Shown here: piece by piece, positions 26,160 to 34,701 of the stretch
Layout: every line of letters begins with the position of its first letter
Position numbering within the stretch: the first letter of the stretch is position 1
NCBI GenBank assembly: GCA_964203235.1
Contig: CAXNLE010000001.1
Location: 620,001-684,000, forward strand
Origin: BACL27 sp964203235
GTDB taxonomy: Bacteria; Actinomycetota; Acidimicrobiia; Acidimicrobiales; Ilumatobacteraceae
Direction of reading: 5' to 3'
Length of the DNA: 64,000 nt
Notes under the pieces: generated by a model
Told to the model about the DNA's origin: nothing
The model's input: the letters and a program-made list of their open reading frames with translations, nothing else
Database searches by the model: none
Program-made: the position numbers and the translations under genes

Positions 26160-27182
26160 ATGATTAAAGTCGGCATTTTGGGCGGTTCGGGTTTTGTTGG
26201 CGCTGAGCTGCTGCGAATCTGTGCATCACACCCAGAGTTCAACGTCGTATATGCGACGGGTGATTCTCAGGCAGGTTCGCTGGCTTCGTCTCTTTACCCA
26301 AACTTGACTGGTGCCTACCCGAATTTGATTTTTGATGAGTATTCACTAGATGCAGCCCTTAAATGCGATGTTGTATTTTTGGCATTGCCTCACGAAGCAA
26401 GCTTAGAAATTGTTCCCGAATTGCTCGGCAAAGTTCGCTTGGTAGTTGATTGCAGCGCGGCTTTTCGTCTAAAAGATGCTTCGCTATATCCGCAGTGGTA
26501 TGGGTTTGACCACAACCAAGCATCTGCGCTTGAGGCTGCCGTTTACGGTTTGCCAGAGTTGTATCGCTCAGAACTCAAACAAGCGAAATTGATTGCAACG
26601 CCAGGTTGTTATGTGACGGCGGCAAGTTTGGCGCTTGCGCCGCTCGTCAAGGCGGGTGTGATTTCAACAACAGGTGTCATCGTCGACGCAGCATCTGGTG
26701 TCTCTGGCGCCGGTCGTGCGGCGAAAAACAGCAATCTGTTTTGCACCGTCGATGAAGACTTTACGGCTTACGGTTTGCTTGATCATCGACATACACCAGA
26801 GATAGAACAAGTAACTGGTGCACAAGTTTTATTTACACCGCACTTGGCGCCGATGAATCGTGGAATCTTGGCAACTTGTTATGCCAGGCCAGTTGACACC
26901 AAAACGACGAGTACTGCATCGTTGTTGGCTGTGCTAAGTCGTGCGTATGCAAAAGAACCATTCGTTGTTGTTAGACCTGCGCCGCCGTCGACAAAAGCCA
27001 CGCTTGGTTCTAACAGTGCACACTTGTCTGCGCGTTATGACGAACGAACTGGGTATGTGATCGTGCTTTGTGCGATCGACAACTTGACGAAAGGTGCTGC
27101 TGGCGGGGCAGTGCAGGCAGCGAATGTTGCACTCGGCCTTGATGAAACTTTCGGCTTGAGCAAAGTTGGAATGTTTCCATGA
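26160..27182 (+). CDS. argC: N-acetyl-gamma-glutamyl-phosphate reductase
   Basis: NADPH-dependent third step of arginine synthesis. N-terminal Rossmann motif GILGGSGFVGAELLRI, the catalytic cysteine in ATPGCYVTAASL (about 147), and PHLAPMNRGILATCYA in the dimer/catalytic domain identify it. I chose the ATG at 26160; the frame extends six codons upstream but those bases form the -10 box and the ARG-like operator. First gene of a six-gene arginine operon. The stop overlaps the argB ATG. Confidence 0.96.
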   Translation: MIKVGILGGSGFVGAELLRICASHPEFNVVYATGDSQAGSLASSLYPNLTGAYPNLIFDEYSLDAALKCDVVFLALPHEASLEIVPELLGKVRLVVDCSAAFRLKDASLYPQWYGFDHNQASALEAAVYGLPELYRSELKQAKLIATPGCYVTAASLALAPLVKAGVISTTGVIVDAASGVSGAGRAAKNSNLFCTVDEDFTAYGLLDHRHTPEIEQVTGAQVLFTPHLAPMNRGILATCYARPVDTKTTSTASLLAVLSRAYAKEPFVVVRPAPPSTKATLGSNSAHLSARYDERTGYVIVLCAIDNLTKGAAGGAVQAANVALGLDETFGLSKVGMFP

Positions 27183-28060
27183 CCAATAATCCTGCGATTA
27201 TTGACCCGCTGAATACAGCGAAATTATTGATCGAGGCGTTGCCGTATATCCAACAGTTCGCAGGCAAAACCATCGTCGTCAAATACGGCGGCAACGCACT
27301 CGCTGGCGCAACTGATGACGATGCACTCGGCACGTTTGCTCGCGATATTGCACTATTGCATGCTGTTGGTATCAAACCAGTTGTCGTGCATGGCGGTGGG
27401 CCACAAATTTCAGCGTTGATGGAGCGTCTTGGTAAGACTCCAACTTTTCATAACGGGCTGAGAGTAACTGACGCCGAAACAATTGAGATTGTCAGCATGG
27501 TCTTGCTCGGTACTGTTAACCCGCAAATAGTTTCTGCAGTTAATTTGCACGGCGCGCCTGCAGTCGGCGTATCTGGTCATGACGCAAAGATGTTTGTAGT
27601 TGCACCGCGTGATGAAGCGCTCGGCTTCGTCGGCGACATCACACGCGTTGACGCGACGATTGTCAAAGAACTTCTTGCCGATTCGCGAGTGCCAATAGTT
27701 GCAACGCTCGGCAGCCACTCATCGGGTCAGGCTTACAACATAAATGCAGACACAGCGGCTGGTGCGTTGGCCGAAGCACTGGGTGCTGAGAAATTAATTT
27801 ATCTAACTGACATTGAAGGTTTAAGAACCAATAAAGATGATGCAAAATCGATTGTTCGTCAGTCGACCACATCGCAACTTAGGGCAATGCTTAGTTCGGG
27901 GTCGATAGACGGTGGCATGATTCCGAAGATTGAAAGTTGTATTGATGCAATTGACCGTGGTGTTCATCGCGGCCACATTTTGGATGGTCGAATCGCTCAC
28001 GTTTTGTTGCTTGAGTTATTTACAGATTCTGGTATCGGCACTATGGTCTCGAAGGGTTAG
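27179..28060 (+). CDS. argB: acetylglutamate kinase
   Basis: Phosphorylates N-acetylglutamate, usually the arginine-feedback step. Amino acid kinase fold: VVKYGGNAL (about 31-39), VVHGGGPQISALM (about 66-78), HNGLRVTD, and GGMIPKIESCIDAI near the C-terminus. The N-terminal helix (about 1-25) resembles that of arginine-sensitive hexameric forms. Length 293 aa is normal. It directly follows argC without argJ between them, which is the usual order in Actinobacteria. Confidence 0.96.
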   Translation: MTNNPAIIDPLNTAKLLIEALPYIQQFAGKTIVVKYGGNALAGATDDDALGTFARDIALLHAVGIKPVVVHGGGPQISALMERLGKTPTFHNGLRVTDAETIEIVSMVLLGTVNPQIVSAVNLHGAPAVGVSGHDAKMFVVAPRDEALGFVGDITRVDATIVKELLADSRVPIVATLGSHSSGQAYNINADTAAGALAEALGAEKLIYLTDIEGLRTNKDDAKSIVRQSTTSQLRAMLSSGSIDGGMIPKIESCIDAIDRGVHRGHILDGRIAHVLLLELFTDSGIGTMVSKG

Positions 28061-28069
28061 GCAAAATAA

Positions 28070-29299
28070 ATGAAAGATACGCAATCACACGCGTTCGCGA
28101 CAAGTCAGACGGCAACTGCAATTCTCGGCGGTCGACCAGCGTGCCCGTTTATGCCAGTGTTTGGCGCACCGCAGGTGATGTTTGAGCGTGGGCAGGGCAC
28201 TCAGTTATGGGATGTAAACGGCAAGCGTTATTTAGATTTCTTGTGTGGCATCGCCGTTACTTCACTCGGTCATAGTCACCCAGTGGTTGCGGCCGCGATT
28301 GCCCATCAAGCCAACACACTGTTGCATGTCAGCAACTTTTTTTCAAACCCTGTTGCAACGCAGACTGCAATCATGGTCGACGAACTAATTAGTCGCTCGT
28401 CAGGTCTCGCCTCAGGTGCCGGTCAGGTTTTCTTTTGCAATTCTGGTGCCGAAGCAAACGAAGCCGGTATCAAACTTGCGAGAAAGTTCGGCGGACGCGG
28501 CAAGCATGTGGTCGTTAGCGCGCTCGGAAGCTTTCATGGTCGAACCTTGGCAGCACTCGCAGCCACAGGCCAACCAGAAAAACACGAACCATTTGCGCCG
28601 ATGCCCGATGGCTTTCGCCATGTTGTGTTCAATGACATCAAATCATTAGAAGCGTCACTTGATAATTCAGTAGCCGCAGTTTTGCTCGAGACGGTTCAGG
28701 GCGAAGGTGGGGTTATCTCGGCTTCTAATGAATATTTGCAAGCAGTGCGAGAACTTTGCACGCAACGCGGCATATTGATGATGATCGACGAGGTGCAAAC
28801 TGGTTTTGCTCGAACTGGTGAGTGGTTTGGTTTTCAGCACGCAGGTATTAAGCCAGATGTAGTGATGCTGGCAAAAGCAATGGGTAATGGCATGCCGATC
28901 GGTGCGTTATGGGCACGCAAAGAAATAGCCGCTGTCTTTAAACCCGGCGATCACGGCAGCACGTTTAGTGGCACCGCGATTGCGACCGCAGCCGCGCGAG
29001 CAACAATCCAATTGATGATTGATATGGATGCACCGACAGTTGCAACACAGCGCGGCAAAGAACTTTCAGAGAAACTTCTTGCAGTAAACGGCGTGGTTGA
29101 AGTGCGTGGCAAAGGTTTGTTATTGGCTGCCGAGTTGAAACCAGAACTTGATGCAAAAAAAATAGCTTCGCAATTGTTGGATCATGGTTTAATTGTTAAC
29201 GGCGTTACGAGTCATGCTTTGCGATTAGCCCCACCGTTAACAGTTAGCAGTGCAGAGATTGACGAAGCAATCTCGATAATCAAACAAGTTTTGCAATGA
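28070..29299 (+). CDS. argD: acetylornithine aminotransferase
   Basis: PLP enzyme transaminating N-acetylglutamate semialdehyde. Class III aminotransferase signatures: WDVNGKRYLDFLCGIAV, FFCNSGAEANEAGIKLAR (about 121-138), LMMIDEVQTGFARTGEWF (about 236-253) and the PLP lysine in VMLAKAMGNGMPIGA (about 272). The N-terminal ~25 residues are poorly conserved. 409 aa. ATG start lies 9 bases after argB. Confidence 0.95.
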   Translation: MKDTQSHAFATSQTATAILGGRPACPFMPVFGAPQVMFERGQGTQLWDVNGKRYLDFLCGIAVTSLGHSHPVVAAAIAHQANTLLHVSNFFSNPVATQTAIMVDELISRSSGLASGAGQVFFCNSGAEANEAGIKLARKFGGRGKHVVVSALGSFHGRTLAALAATGQPEKHEPFAPMPDGFRHVVFNDIKSLEASLDNSVAAVLLETVQGEGGVISASNEYLQAVRELCTQRGILMMIDEVQTGFARTGEWFGFQHAGIKPDVVMLAKAMGNGMPIGALWARKEIAAVFKPGDHGSTFSGTAIATAAARATIQLMIDMDAPTVATQRGKELSEKLLAVNGVVEVRGKGLLLAAELKPELDAKKIASQLLDHGLIVNGVTSHALRLAPPLTVSSAEIDEAISIIKQVLQ

Positions 29300-29309
29300 A
29301 GTCAGACTT

Positions 29310-30218
29310 ATGAACAGTAGGCATTTTCTAGACATTACAAATCTCTCGGCGCGAGATCTCGGCAGCGTAATGAATTTGGCGCAAGCTGATATCTCGTCTT
29401 TAGGTCGACCACTTTCTGACAAAGGTGTTGCATTAATTTTCGAAAAACCCTCTAACCGTACGCGACAGAGTATGGAGATGGCAGTTGTTCAGCTCGGCGG
29501 ACATCCAATATTTACTAGAGGCGAAGAAGTCGGGTTCGATCAACGAGAGACGGTCGAAGATGTCACGAGAATTATGGCGGGGTATCACCACGTTATTGCT
29601 GCGCGTGTATTTGAACATTCAATTCTTCAACGAATGGCTGGCGTGTCGAGTGTGCCGATTATAAATATGTTGAGCGATCATTCTCATCCGTTGCAGGCGC
29701 TTGCAGATTTGTTGACGATGCGTCAAGAACTTGGTGACCTTAGAAATAAGACCGTCGCATGGATAGGTGACTACAACAATGTTGCTAGATCGCTCGTTGA
29801 GGCTTGTGCACTTGACGGCATGCACATTCGACTTGGTTGCCCAGACGGTTACGGAGCAAACGAAATTGAGTTGTCTCGCATCGCAAATCTCGGTGCCGCG
29901 TCGGTCAATCAATTTTCGTCAGCGCTAACTGCGTCAACTGGCGCTCATGCCGTGCATACAGACGTCTTCGTTTCAATGGGACAAGAAGCAGAAACCGCCA
30001 AGCGGATGATCGACTTTAAAGATTTTTGTGTTGACTCTAAAGTCATGGCGAACGCTGCGAAAGATGCGATCTTTATGCATTGTTTGCCAGCTCACCGCGG
30101 CGTAGAAGTAATGAGCGAAGTTATAGATGGCGCGCAGAGTCGCGTCGTAACGCAAGCACACAACCGAATGCATGCAGCCAGAGGGTTGCTTGCACATCTA
30201 ATGGGGGTAACAAGATGA
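29310..30218 (+). CDS. argF: ornithine carbamoyltransferase
   Basis: Makes citrulline from ornithine and carbamoyl phosphate. Carbamoyl-phosphate site FEKPSNRTRQSMEMA (about 48-62), DHSHPLQALADLLT (HPxQ-type motif, about 125-138), and the ornithine-site HCLPAHRGVEV near 255, whose Cys and Arg are catalytic. The aspartate-transcarbamylase alternative is excluded by HCLPAHRG. Length 302 aa. ATGA overlap with argR. Confidence 0.95.
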   Translation: MNSRHFLDITNLSARDLGSVMNLAQADISSLGRPLSDKGVALIFEKPSNRTRQSMEMAVVQLGGHPIFTRGEEVGFDQRETVEDVTRIMAGYHHVIAARVFEHSILQRMAGVSSVPIINMLSDHSHPLQALADLLTMRQELGDLRNKTVAWIGDYNNVARSLVEACALDGMHIRLGCPDGYGANEIELSRIANLGAASVNQFSSALTASTGAHAVHTDVFVSMGQEAETAKRMIDFKDFCVDSKVMANAAKDAIFMHCLPAHRGVEVMSEVIDGAQSRVVTQAHNRMHAARGLLAHLMGVTR

Positions 30219-30688
30219 GTTCAAAAGTTCAGCGTCAGCAACTGATAGCCAAGCTCGTAAGTTCTCAAACTGTTACGAGTCAACCCCAACTGCGAGAGTT
30301 GTTGCAGAAAAAAGGCATTGCCGCGACGCAAGCGACTGTCTCGCGCGACTTAGAAGATTTGGGTGCAGTAAAAGTTCGTACGGCTGCGGGTGAGACAACA
30401 TATGCGATACCCGAATTCGAACCAGACAGAGTCGCCCCTCATGATCAGCTCAAGCGTGTGTTGGCAGAGTGGGTGGCCGATGTGCAATTCAACGAGCCAA
30501 TAGTTGTTGTGCGTACGCCGCCAGGTTGTGCACACGTTGTGGCATCGGCACTTGATCGCTCGCGTCTAAAAGGATTACTTGGCACCGTCGCTGGCGATGA
30601 CACAATGATGTGCGTGGCAAGTTCTGAACACACAGCAAAAAGGCTCGCAAAAGATATTCGAAAACTCGCAGGTCTTGACAATGGCTGA
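30215..30688 (+). CDS. argR: arginine repressor
   Basis: Hexameric arginine-dependent repressor. N-terminal winged helix-turn-helix (about 1-70) contains TQATVSRDLEDLGAVKV; the C-terminal oligomerisation and arginine-binding domain has TPPGCAHVVASALDR and LGTVAGDDTMM with the two conserved aspartates. 157 aa. ATG at 30215 overlaps the argF stop. Its own end overlaps argH by 8 bases. The likely targets include the two palindromes in front of argC. Confidence 0.95.
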   Translation: MSSKVQRQQLIAKLVSSQTVTSQPQLRELLQKKGIAATQATVSRDLEDLGAVKVRTAAGETTYAIPEFEPDRVAPHDQLKRVLAEWVADVQFNEPIVVVRTPPGCAHVVASALDRSRLKGLLGTVAGDDTMMCVASSEHTAKRLAKDIRKLAGLDNG

Positions 30689-32105
30689 TCAACCACTGTG
30701 GCACGGCCGTTTCGAGTCAAGCCCTGCCGAAGCACTGATGATGTTCACAGAGAGTCTTTCGTTTGATCAAAGACTTTGGCGTGATGACATCACTGGCTCG
30801 ATCGCTCATGTCAAAGGTCTTGCTCACGCTCAAATAATTAGCAAAGCCGAATCTGACAAAGTACTTTCTGCGCTCAACACTGTTGTGCAAGAGTTTAACG
30901 ATGGCACATTTGTTTTTGTCGCGAGCGACGAAGATATACATACAGCAATCGAGAGGCGAGTGACTCAACTCGCTGGTGACGCTGGCGCAAAATTACATAC
31001 CGGTAGAAGTCGAAATGACCAGGTTGCAACCGCACTGCGTCTTTGGTGCAAACGAGAACTAACGAATATTGCGCAACTGACACTCGCATTGTGCGATGTT
31101 TTTAACAAACGAGCGCAAGAGTTCGGGTGGGGTAGCGATGGGGTTTATCTTCCGGGCTACACGCATATGCAACGTGCACAACCAGTTTTACTCGCGCATC
31201 ATTTTGCGGCTCACGCATGGGCTTTGCTGCGAGATGTAGATCGACTGACGCAAACAATTGAGAGACTCGATGTCTCGCCGCTGGGTGCTGGTGCGCTTGC
31301 AGGTTCATCCTTGCCGCTTGATGCAGACTTCGTCGCCACAGAACTCGGGTTTGCGAGACGATTTAATAATTCTTTAGACGCTGTTTCTGATCGTGACTTT
31401 GTTGCAGAAGCGCTATTTGATTTGGCTTTGATTGGTGTACATCTTTCGCGCCTTGGTGAAGAGTGGGTACTTTGGACTACTCAAGAATTTGGTTTCGCCG
31501 TATTAGATGACGCGTACTCAACCGGCTCATCAATGTTGCCGCAGAAAAAAAATGCTGACATCGCCGAACTGGCTCGAGGTAAATCTGGAAGATTGATTGG
31601 CAACTTGACTGGTTTATTGGCAACTCTCAAAGGAATGCCACTGGCGTACAACCGCGACCTGCAAGAAGATAAAGAACCACTGTTTGACTCGGTCAATCAA
31701 GTTTCGCTTGCGTTACGAGCACTTGCAGGAATGATCACGACAGCAAAATTCAATGTTTCAACGATGCAAACTGCCGCAGATTCAGAGTTGCTCGGCGCAA
31801 CTGATCTCGCCGAATGGTTAGTCGCACGAGGCATGCCGTTTCGTGAAGCGCATGCGCATGTTGGTGCTCTTGTGAGTAAATCAATTCGCGAATCTGTGCA
31901 ACTCGCTCAACTAGTAGAGGCTGACGAAAAGTTAGGGGCACAGGCTGCGCAATTGCTCAAGCCAGGTGTTGGTGTTGCGCGTCGAATAACCAAAGGTGGC
32001 AGTGGCCCAGTGCCTGGTGCAACACAAGCCATCGAACTGAGTGCTGCGCTGACCGTTATGCATGCTCGCGTTGCAACTTTCAATGCGCCACAAACCAACT
32101 CGTAA
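30681..32105 (+). CDS. argH: argininosuccinate lyase
   Basis: Last step of arginine synthesis, splitting argininosuccinate to arginine and fumarate. Fumarase/aspartase superfamily: HTGRSRNDQVATALRLW (about 110-126), the signature loop GSSMLPQKKNADIAELARGK (about 276-295) with the catalytic serine, and LPGYTHMQRAQPV. ATG at 30681 was preferred over TTG 30675 by family N-terminus (LWHGRF). argG, normally next to argH, is not present in the window. Confidence 0.95.
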   Translation: MADQPLWHGRFESSPAEALMMFTESLSFDQRLWRDDITGSIAHVKGLAHAQIISKAESDKVLSALNTVVQEFNDGTFVFVASDEDIHTAIERRVTQLAGDAGAKLHTGRSRNDQVATALRLWCKRELTNIAQLTLALCDVFNKRAQEFGWGSDGVYLPGYTHMQRAQPVLLAHHFAAHAWALLRDVDRLTQTIERLDVSPLGAGALAGSSLPLDADFVATELGFARRFNNSLDAVSDRDFVAEALFDLALIGVHLSRLGEEWVLWTTQEFGFAVLDDAYSTGSSMLPQKKNADIAELARGKSGRLIGNLTGLLATLKGMPLAYNRDLQEDKEPLFDSVNQVSLALRALAGMITTAKFNVSTMQTAADSELLGATDLAEWLVARGMPFREAHAHVGALVSKSIRESVQLAQLVEADEKLGAQAAQLLKPGVGVARRITKGGSGPVPGATQAIELSAALTVMHARVATFNAPQTNS

Positions 32106-32124
32106 CAACGCCTAATATTTAATA

Positions 32125-33402
32125 ATGACTTCGCCGCAAGACTTCGTGCAAGAGTTTGCGGCCAGAGGTTTAATTCATGACAGTACCGATCGTGCGGCGC
32201 TCACTGCGCGAGCAACGCAATCATCGCTTGGTATTTATGTTGGTTTTGACCCAACGGCTGACTCATTACATATTGGTCACTTGCTTGGACAAATCACGCT
32301 TCGACGTTTACAACTTCTTGGACACCGGCCAATTACGTTGGCTGGCGGTGCGACCGGCATGGTCGGCGACCCATCAGGTCGAAGTGAAGAACGAAATCTT
32401 CTAGACGCTGAAACGTTGCAGAATAATGTTCAAAATATTAAGAAACAATTAGAACGAATTCTTGATTTCGAAGAAGGCCCAACTCAGGCAACTCTGGTAG
32501 ACAATGCAGATTGGACTAGCAAGATTTCGATGCTTGATTTTTTGCGAGATGTCGGCAAACATATAACCGTCAATCAGATGCTGGCAAAAGATTCTGTGAA
32601 GAGTCGCATTGCTGATGCGAATGGTCTTTCGTTCACTGAATTTAGTTATATGTTGTTGCAAGCCAACGATTTTCGTCATCTTGCCGAACACAACAATTGT
32701 GAAATGCAAATGGGTGGCTCAGACCAGTGGGGCAACATCACTGCTGGTATTGACTTAATTCGCAAGCGACTTTCGAAGTCAGCATTTGGTTTGACTTGGC
32801 CGCTAGTCACGCGTGCCGACGGCACGAAGTTTGGTAAAACTGCGGATGGTGCAATCTGGTTAGACCCGAGTCGCACATCGCCATATCAATTCAGACAATA
32901 TTTCATTCAAATCGCAGATGCCGATATTGAAAAAATGTTGATGCAATTTTCGATGCGGCCATTAGAGGTAGTCAGAGAAATCGTTGCAGAGCAGGTGCTT
33001 CGACCTGAATCGAGAATTGCTCAACGTAGTTTGGCGCGTGAGTTGACTGCTCTTGTGCATGGCGATGCTGCGGCAGAAGCCGCCGAAGATGCCGCTGCAG
33101 TGTTATTTGGTGCGAATCCAAATTCTGCGTCTTTGGCCACATTGCAGTTGATTGCAAGCGAAGTGCCAGTAACTCAAATGGGTGTTGCGGCTCTTGGTGA
33201 TGCAATTGGCGTTCTTGTTCAAACGAATCTCGCAGCATCAAATACTGAGGCTCGTCGGTTCATCTCTCAAAAAAGCATTCGGGCGAACGGCGAGCAAGTT
33301 GATGAGCAGACGAACCTCTCGAGAATTCCGCTGTTGCATGGGCGTTGGCTGTTATTGCGAAAAGGTAAAACCAGCTATCACCTCGTTGATATTGCGGGCT
33401 AA
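32125..33402 (+). CDS. tyrS: tyrosyl-tRNA synthetase
   Basis: Class I synthetase for tRNA-Tyr. HIGH motif in DSLHIGHLLGQITLRRLQ (about 46-63), the tyrosine pocket in MLLQANDFRHL and QMGGSDQWGNI, and the KMSKS equivalent KFGKT around 235. A C-terminal S4-like domain (about 355-425) is present. It is followed by a short AT-rich stretch with several stop codons and then the convergent P450 gene; this is where the accessory region begins. Confidence 0.96.
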   Translation: MTSPQDFVQEFAARGLIHDSTDRAALTARATQSSLGIYVGFDPTADSLHIGHLLGQITLRRLQLLGHRPITLAGGATGMVGDPSGRSEERNLLDAETLQNNVQNIKKQLERILDFEEGPTQATLVDNADWTSKISMLDFLRDVGKHITVNQMLAKDSVKSRIADANGLSFTEFSYMLLQANDFRHLAEHNNCEMQMGGSDQWGNITAGIDLIRKRLSKSAFGLTWPLVTRADGTKFGKTADGAIWLDPSRTSPYQFRQYFIQIADADIEKMLMQFSMRPLEVVREIVAEQVLRPESRIAQRSLARELTALVHGDAAAEAAEDAAAVLFGANPNSASLATLQLIASEVPVTQMGVAALGDAIGVLVQTNLAASNTEARRFISQKSIRANGEQVDEQTNLSRIPLLHGRWLLLRKGKTSYHLVDIAG

Positions 33403-33422
33403 CTAGCTAATTAATTAGTTTG

Positions 33423-34628
33423 CTAGCTAACTAATAAGTTCAGTTTTACTGCGCCGCGAATCGTCAAGCGGTCGCGCCACTCGGGTTCGCCTTCAATCTC
33501 TATATTTTTAAACTCACGTACCAAAGTGCCCACTGCTACTTCGGTTTCAAGTTTGGCAAGAGATGCGCCTAAGCAATAGTGAACTCCACCTGAGAAGGCG
33601 ACGTGGCGATTTGAGTTTGTCCGCGAGAAATCAAGTGTGTGCGGGTCAGCAAATACGCTCGCATCGTGATTGGCTGCAGCCAAACTTGCCAGCACGAGTA
33701 CGCCTTTTTCGAGTGTGAGTTCTTGGCTCCCAACATTCAGACGCACATCAACTAACGGCGTGCGAATCGTGTGCTGAACCGGGCCATTGAAGCGCAACAA
33801 TTCGTCGACCATATTTGACGTGCAAGATTCTTTGCGCATCGTTTCAAGTTGTAGCGGGTGGGTGAGTAGCGCATGAACCGAGTTACCAATCAAGTTGACA
33901 GTCGTTTCGTGACCGGCAATATAGAGCAAAATGACAAAAGACATTAATTCATCGTTATTGAGTTTTTCGCCCTGCTCTTCTACTGCGATCAATGACGACA
34001 ACATGTCATCACCTGGTTTGCGACGACGATCTTCAATGATCTCATTTAGATATGGTCGCATCTTGCCGATCGCAATTTCGGCGCGCTCAAGATCTTCAAC
34101 GCCGGTCGTTGGCTCGAGTGTCGCGGTAATAATTTGCGACCATTCGCGCAATTCGTCGCCACGGTCAGTCGGCATTGCCAGCAAATCAGAAATAACTTGA
34201 AACGGCACAGGAAAGGCGAGTTCTTCGACTAATTCGATCTTCCCCGTTCGCTTGGCATTAGCCAGTGATGCGTCGACGAGTTCTTGAATTCTTGGTCGTA
34301 GTCTCTCGATTGCGCTCGGCGTAAACGATTTCGAAACAAGTCGCCTCAAGCGTGTGTGGTCAGGCGGGTCAAGATTCAAGATCGATTTACTTCTTGTATT
34401 TTCTCGTTTGTATTTTCGTGTCGGAGTCTCTGGCAAATTGGCGTTTAATTCAATGTCGCGACTGAAATCGTTATTGCGCAATGTATTGACGACATCGTCA
34501 TATCGAGTTAAAACGACAAAACCAAGTGGCGTTTTATGGATGGGTTGCTCGGCTCGAAGACGATCGTAAAACGGGTGCGGATCTTTTCTGAAGTCTGGGT
34601 CAAAGGGATTAAACGAAATCTCGCTCAC
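33423..34628 (-). CDS. cytochrome P450
   Basis: About 401-aa soluble bacterial P450, a heme monooxygenase of unknown substrate. The I-helix oxygen-activation motif AGHETTVNLIGNS (near 240), the ExxR motif in DELLRFNGPVQHTIR, and the heme loop FSGGVHYCLGASLAKLE with the cysteine ligand near 352 are all intact. I start it at GTG 34628, seven bases after AAGG; TTG 34634 is an alternative. It is divergent from a Baeyer-Villiger-type flavin monooxygenase with only about 70 bases between, so the two may act in one oxidative pathway. Redox partners are not encoded nearby. Confidence 0.93.
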   Translation of the reverse strand: MSEISFNPFDPDFRKDPHPFYDRLRAEQPIHKTPLGFVVLTRYDDVVNTLRNNDFSRDIELNANLPETPTRKYKRENTRSKSILNLDPPDHTRLRRLVSKSFTPSAIERLRPRIQELVDASLANAKRTGKIELVEELAFPVPFQVISDLLAMPTDRGDELREWSQIITATLEPTTGVEDLERAEIAIGKMRPYLNEIIEDRRRKPGDDMLSSLIAVEEQGEKLNNDELMSFVILLYIAGHETTVNLIGNSVHALLTHPLQLETMRKESCTSNMVDELLRFNGPVQHTIRTPLVDVRLNVGSQELTLEKGVLVLASLAAANHDASVFADPHTLDFSRTNSNRHVAFSGGVHYCLGASLAKLETEVAVGTLVREFKNIEIEGEPEWRDRLTIRGAVKLNLLVS

Positions 34629-34665
34629 AACCAAACCTTAGTTAATCGCCTAACAACTGTCCGTG

Positions 34666-34693
34666 TTGGCGTGAGAGCCGTAATTTCTATAAT
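34666..34693 (+). promoter_or_regulatory. promoter for flavin monooxygenase (leaderless)
   Basis: -35-like TTGGCG at 34666-34671, 16-bp spacer, and a perfect -10 TATAAT at 34688-34693. The GTG start codon at 34702 is 8 bases after the -10, so the transcript probably begins at or next to the start codon. Confidence 0.6.
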
Positions 34694-34701
34694 CTACGGC
34701 A

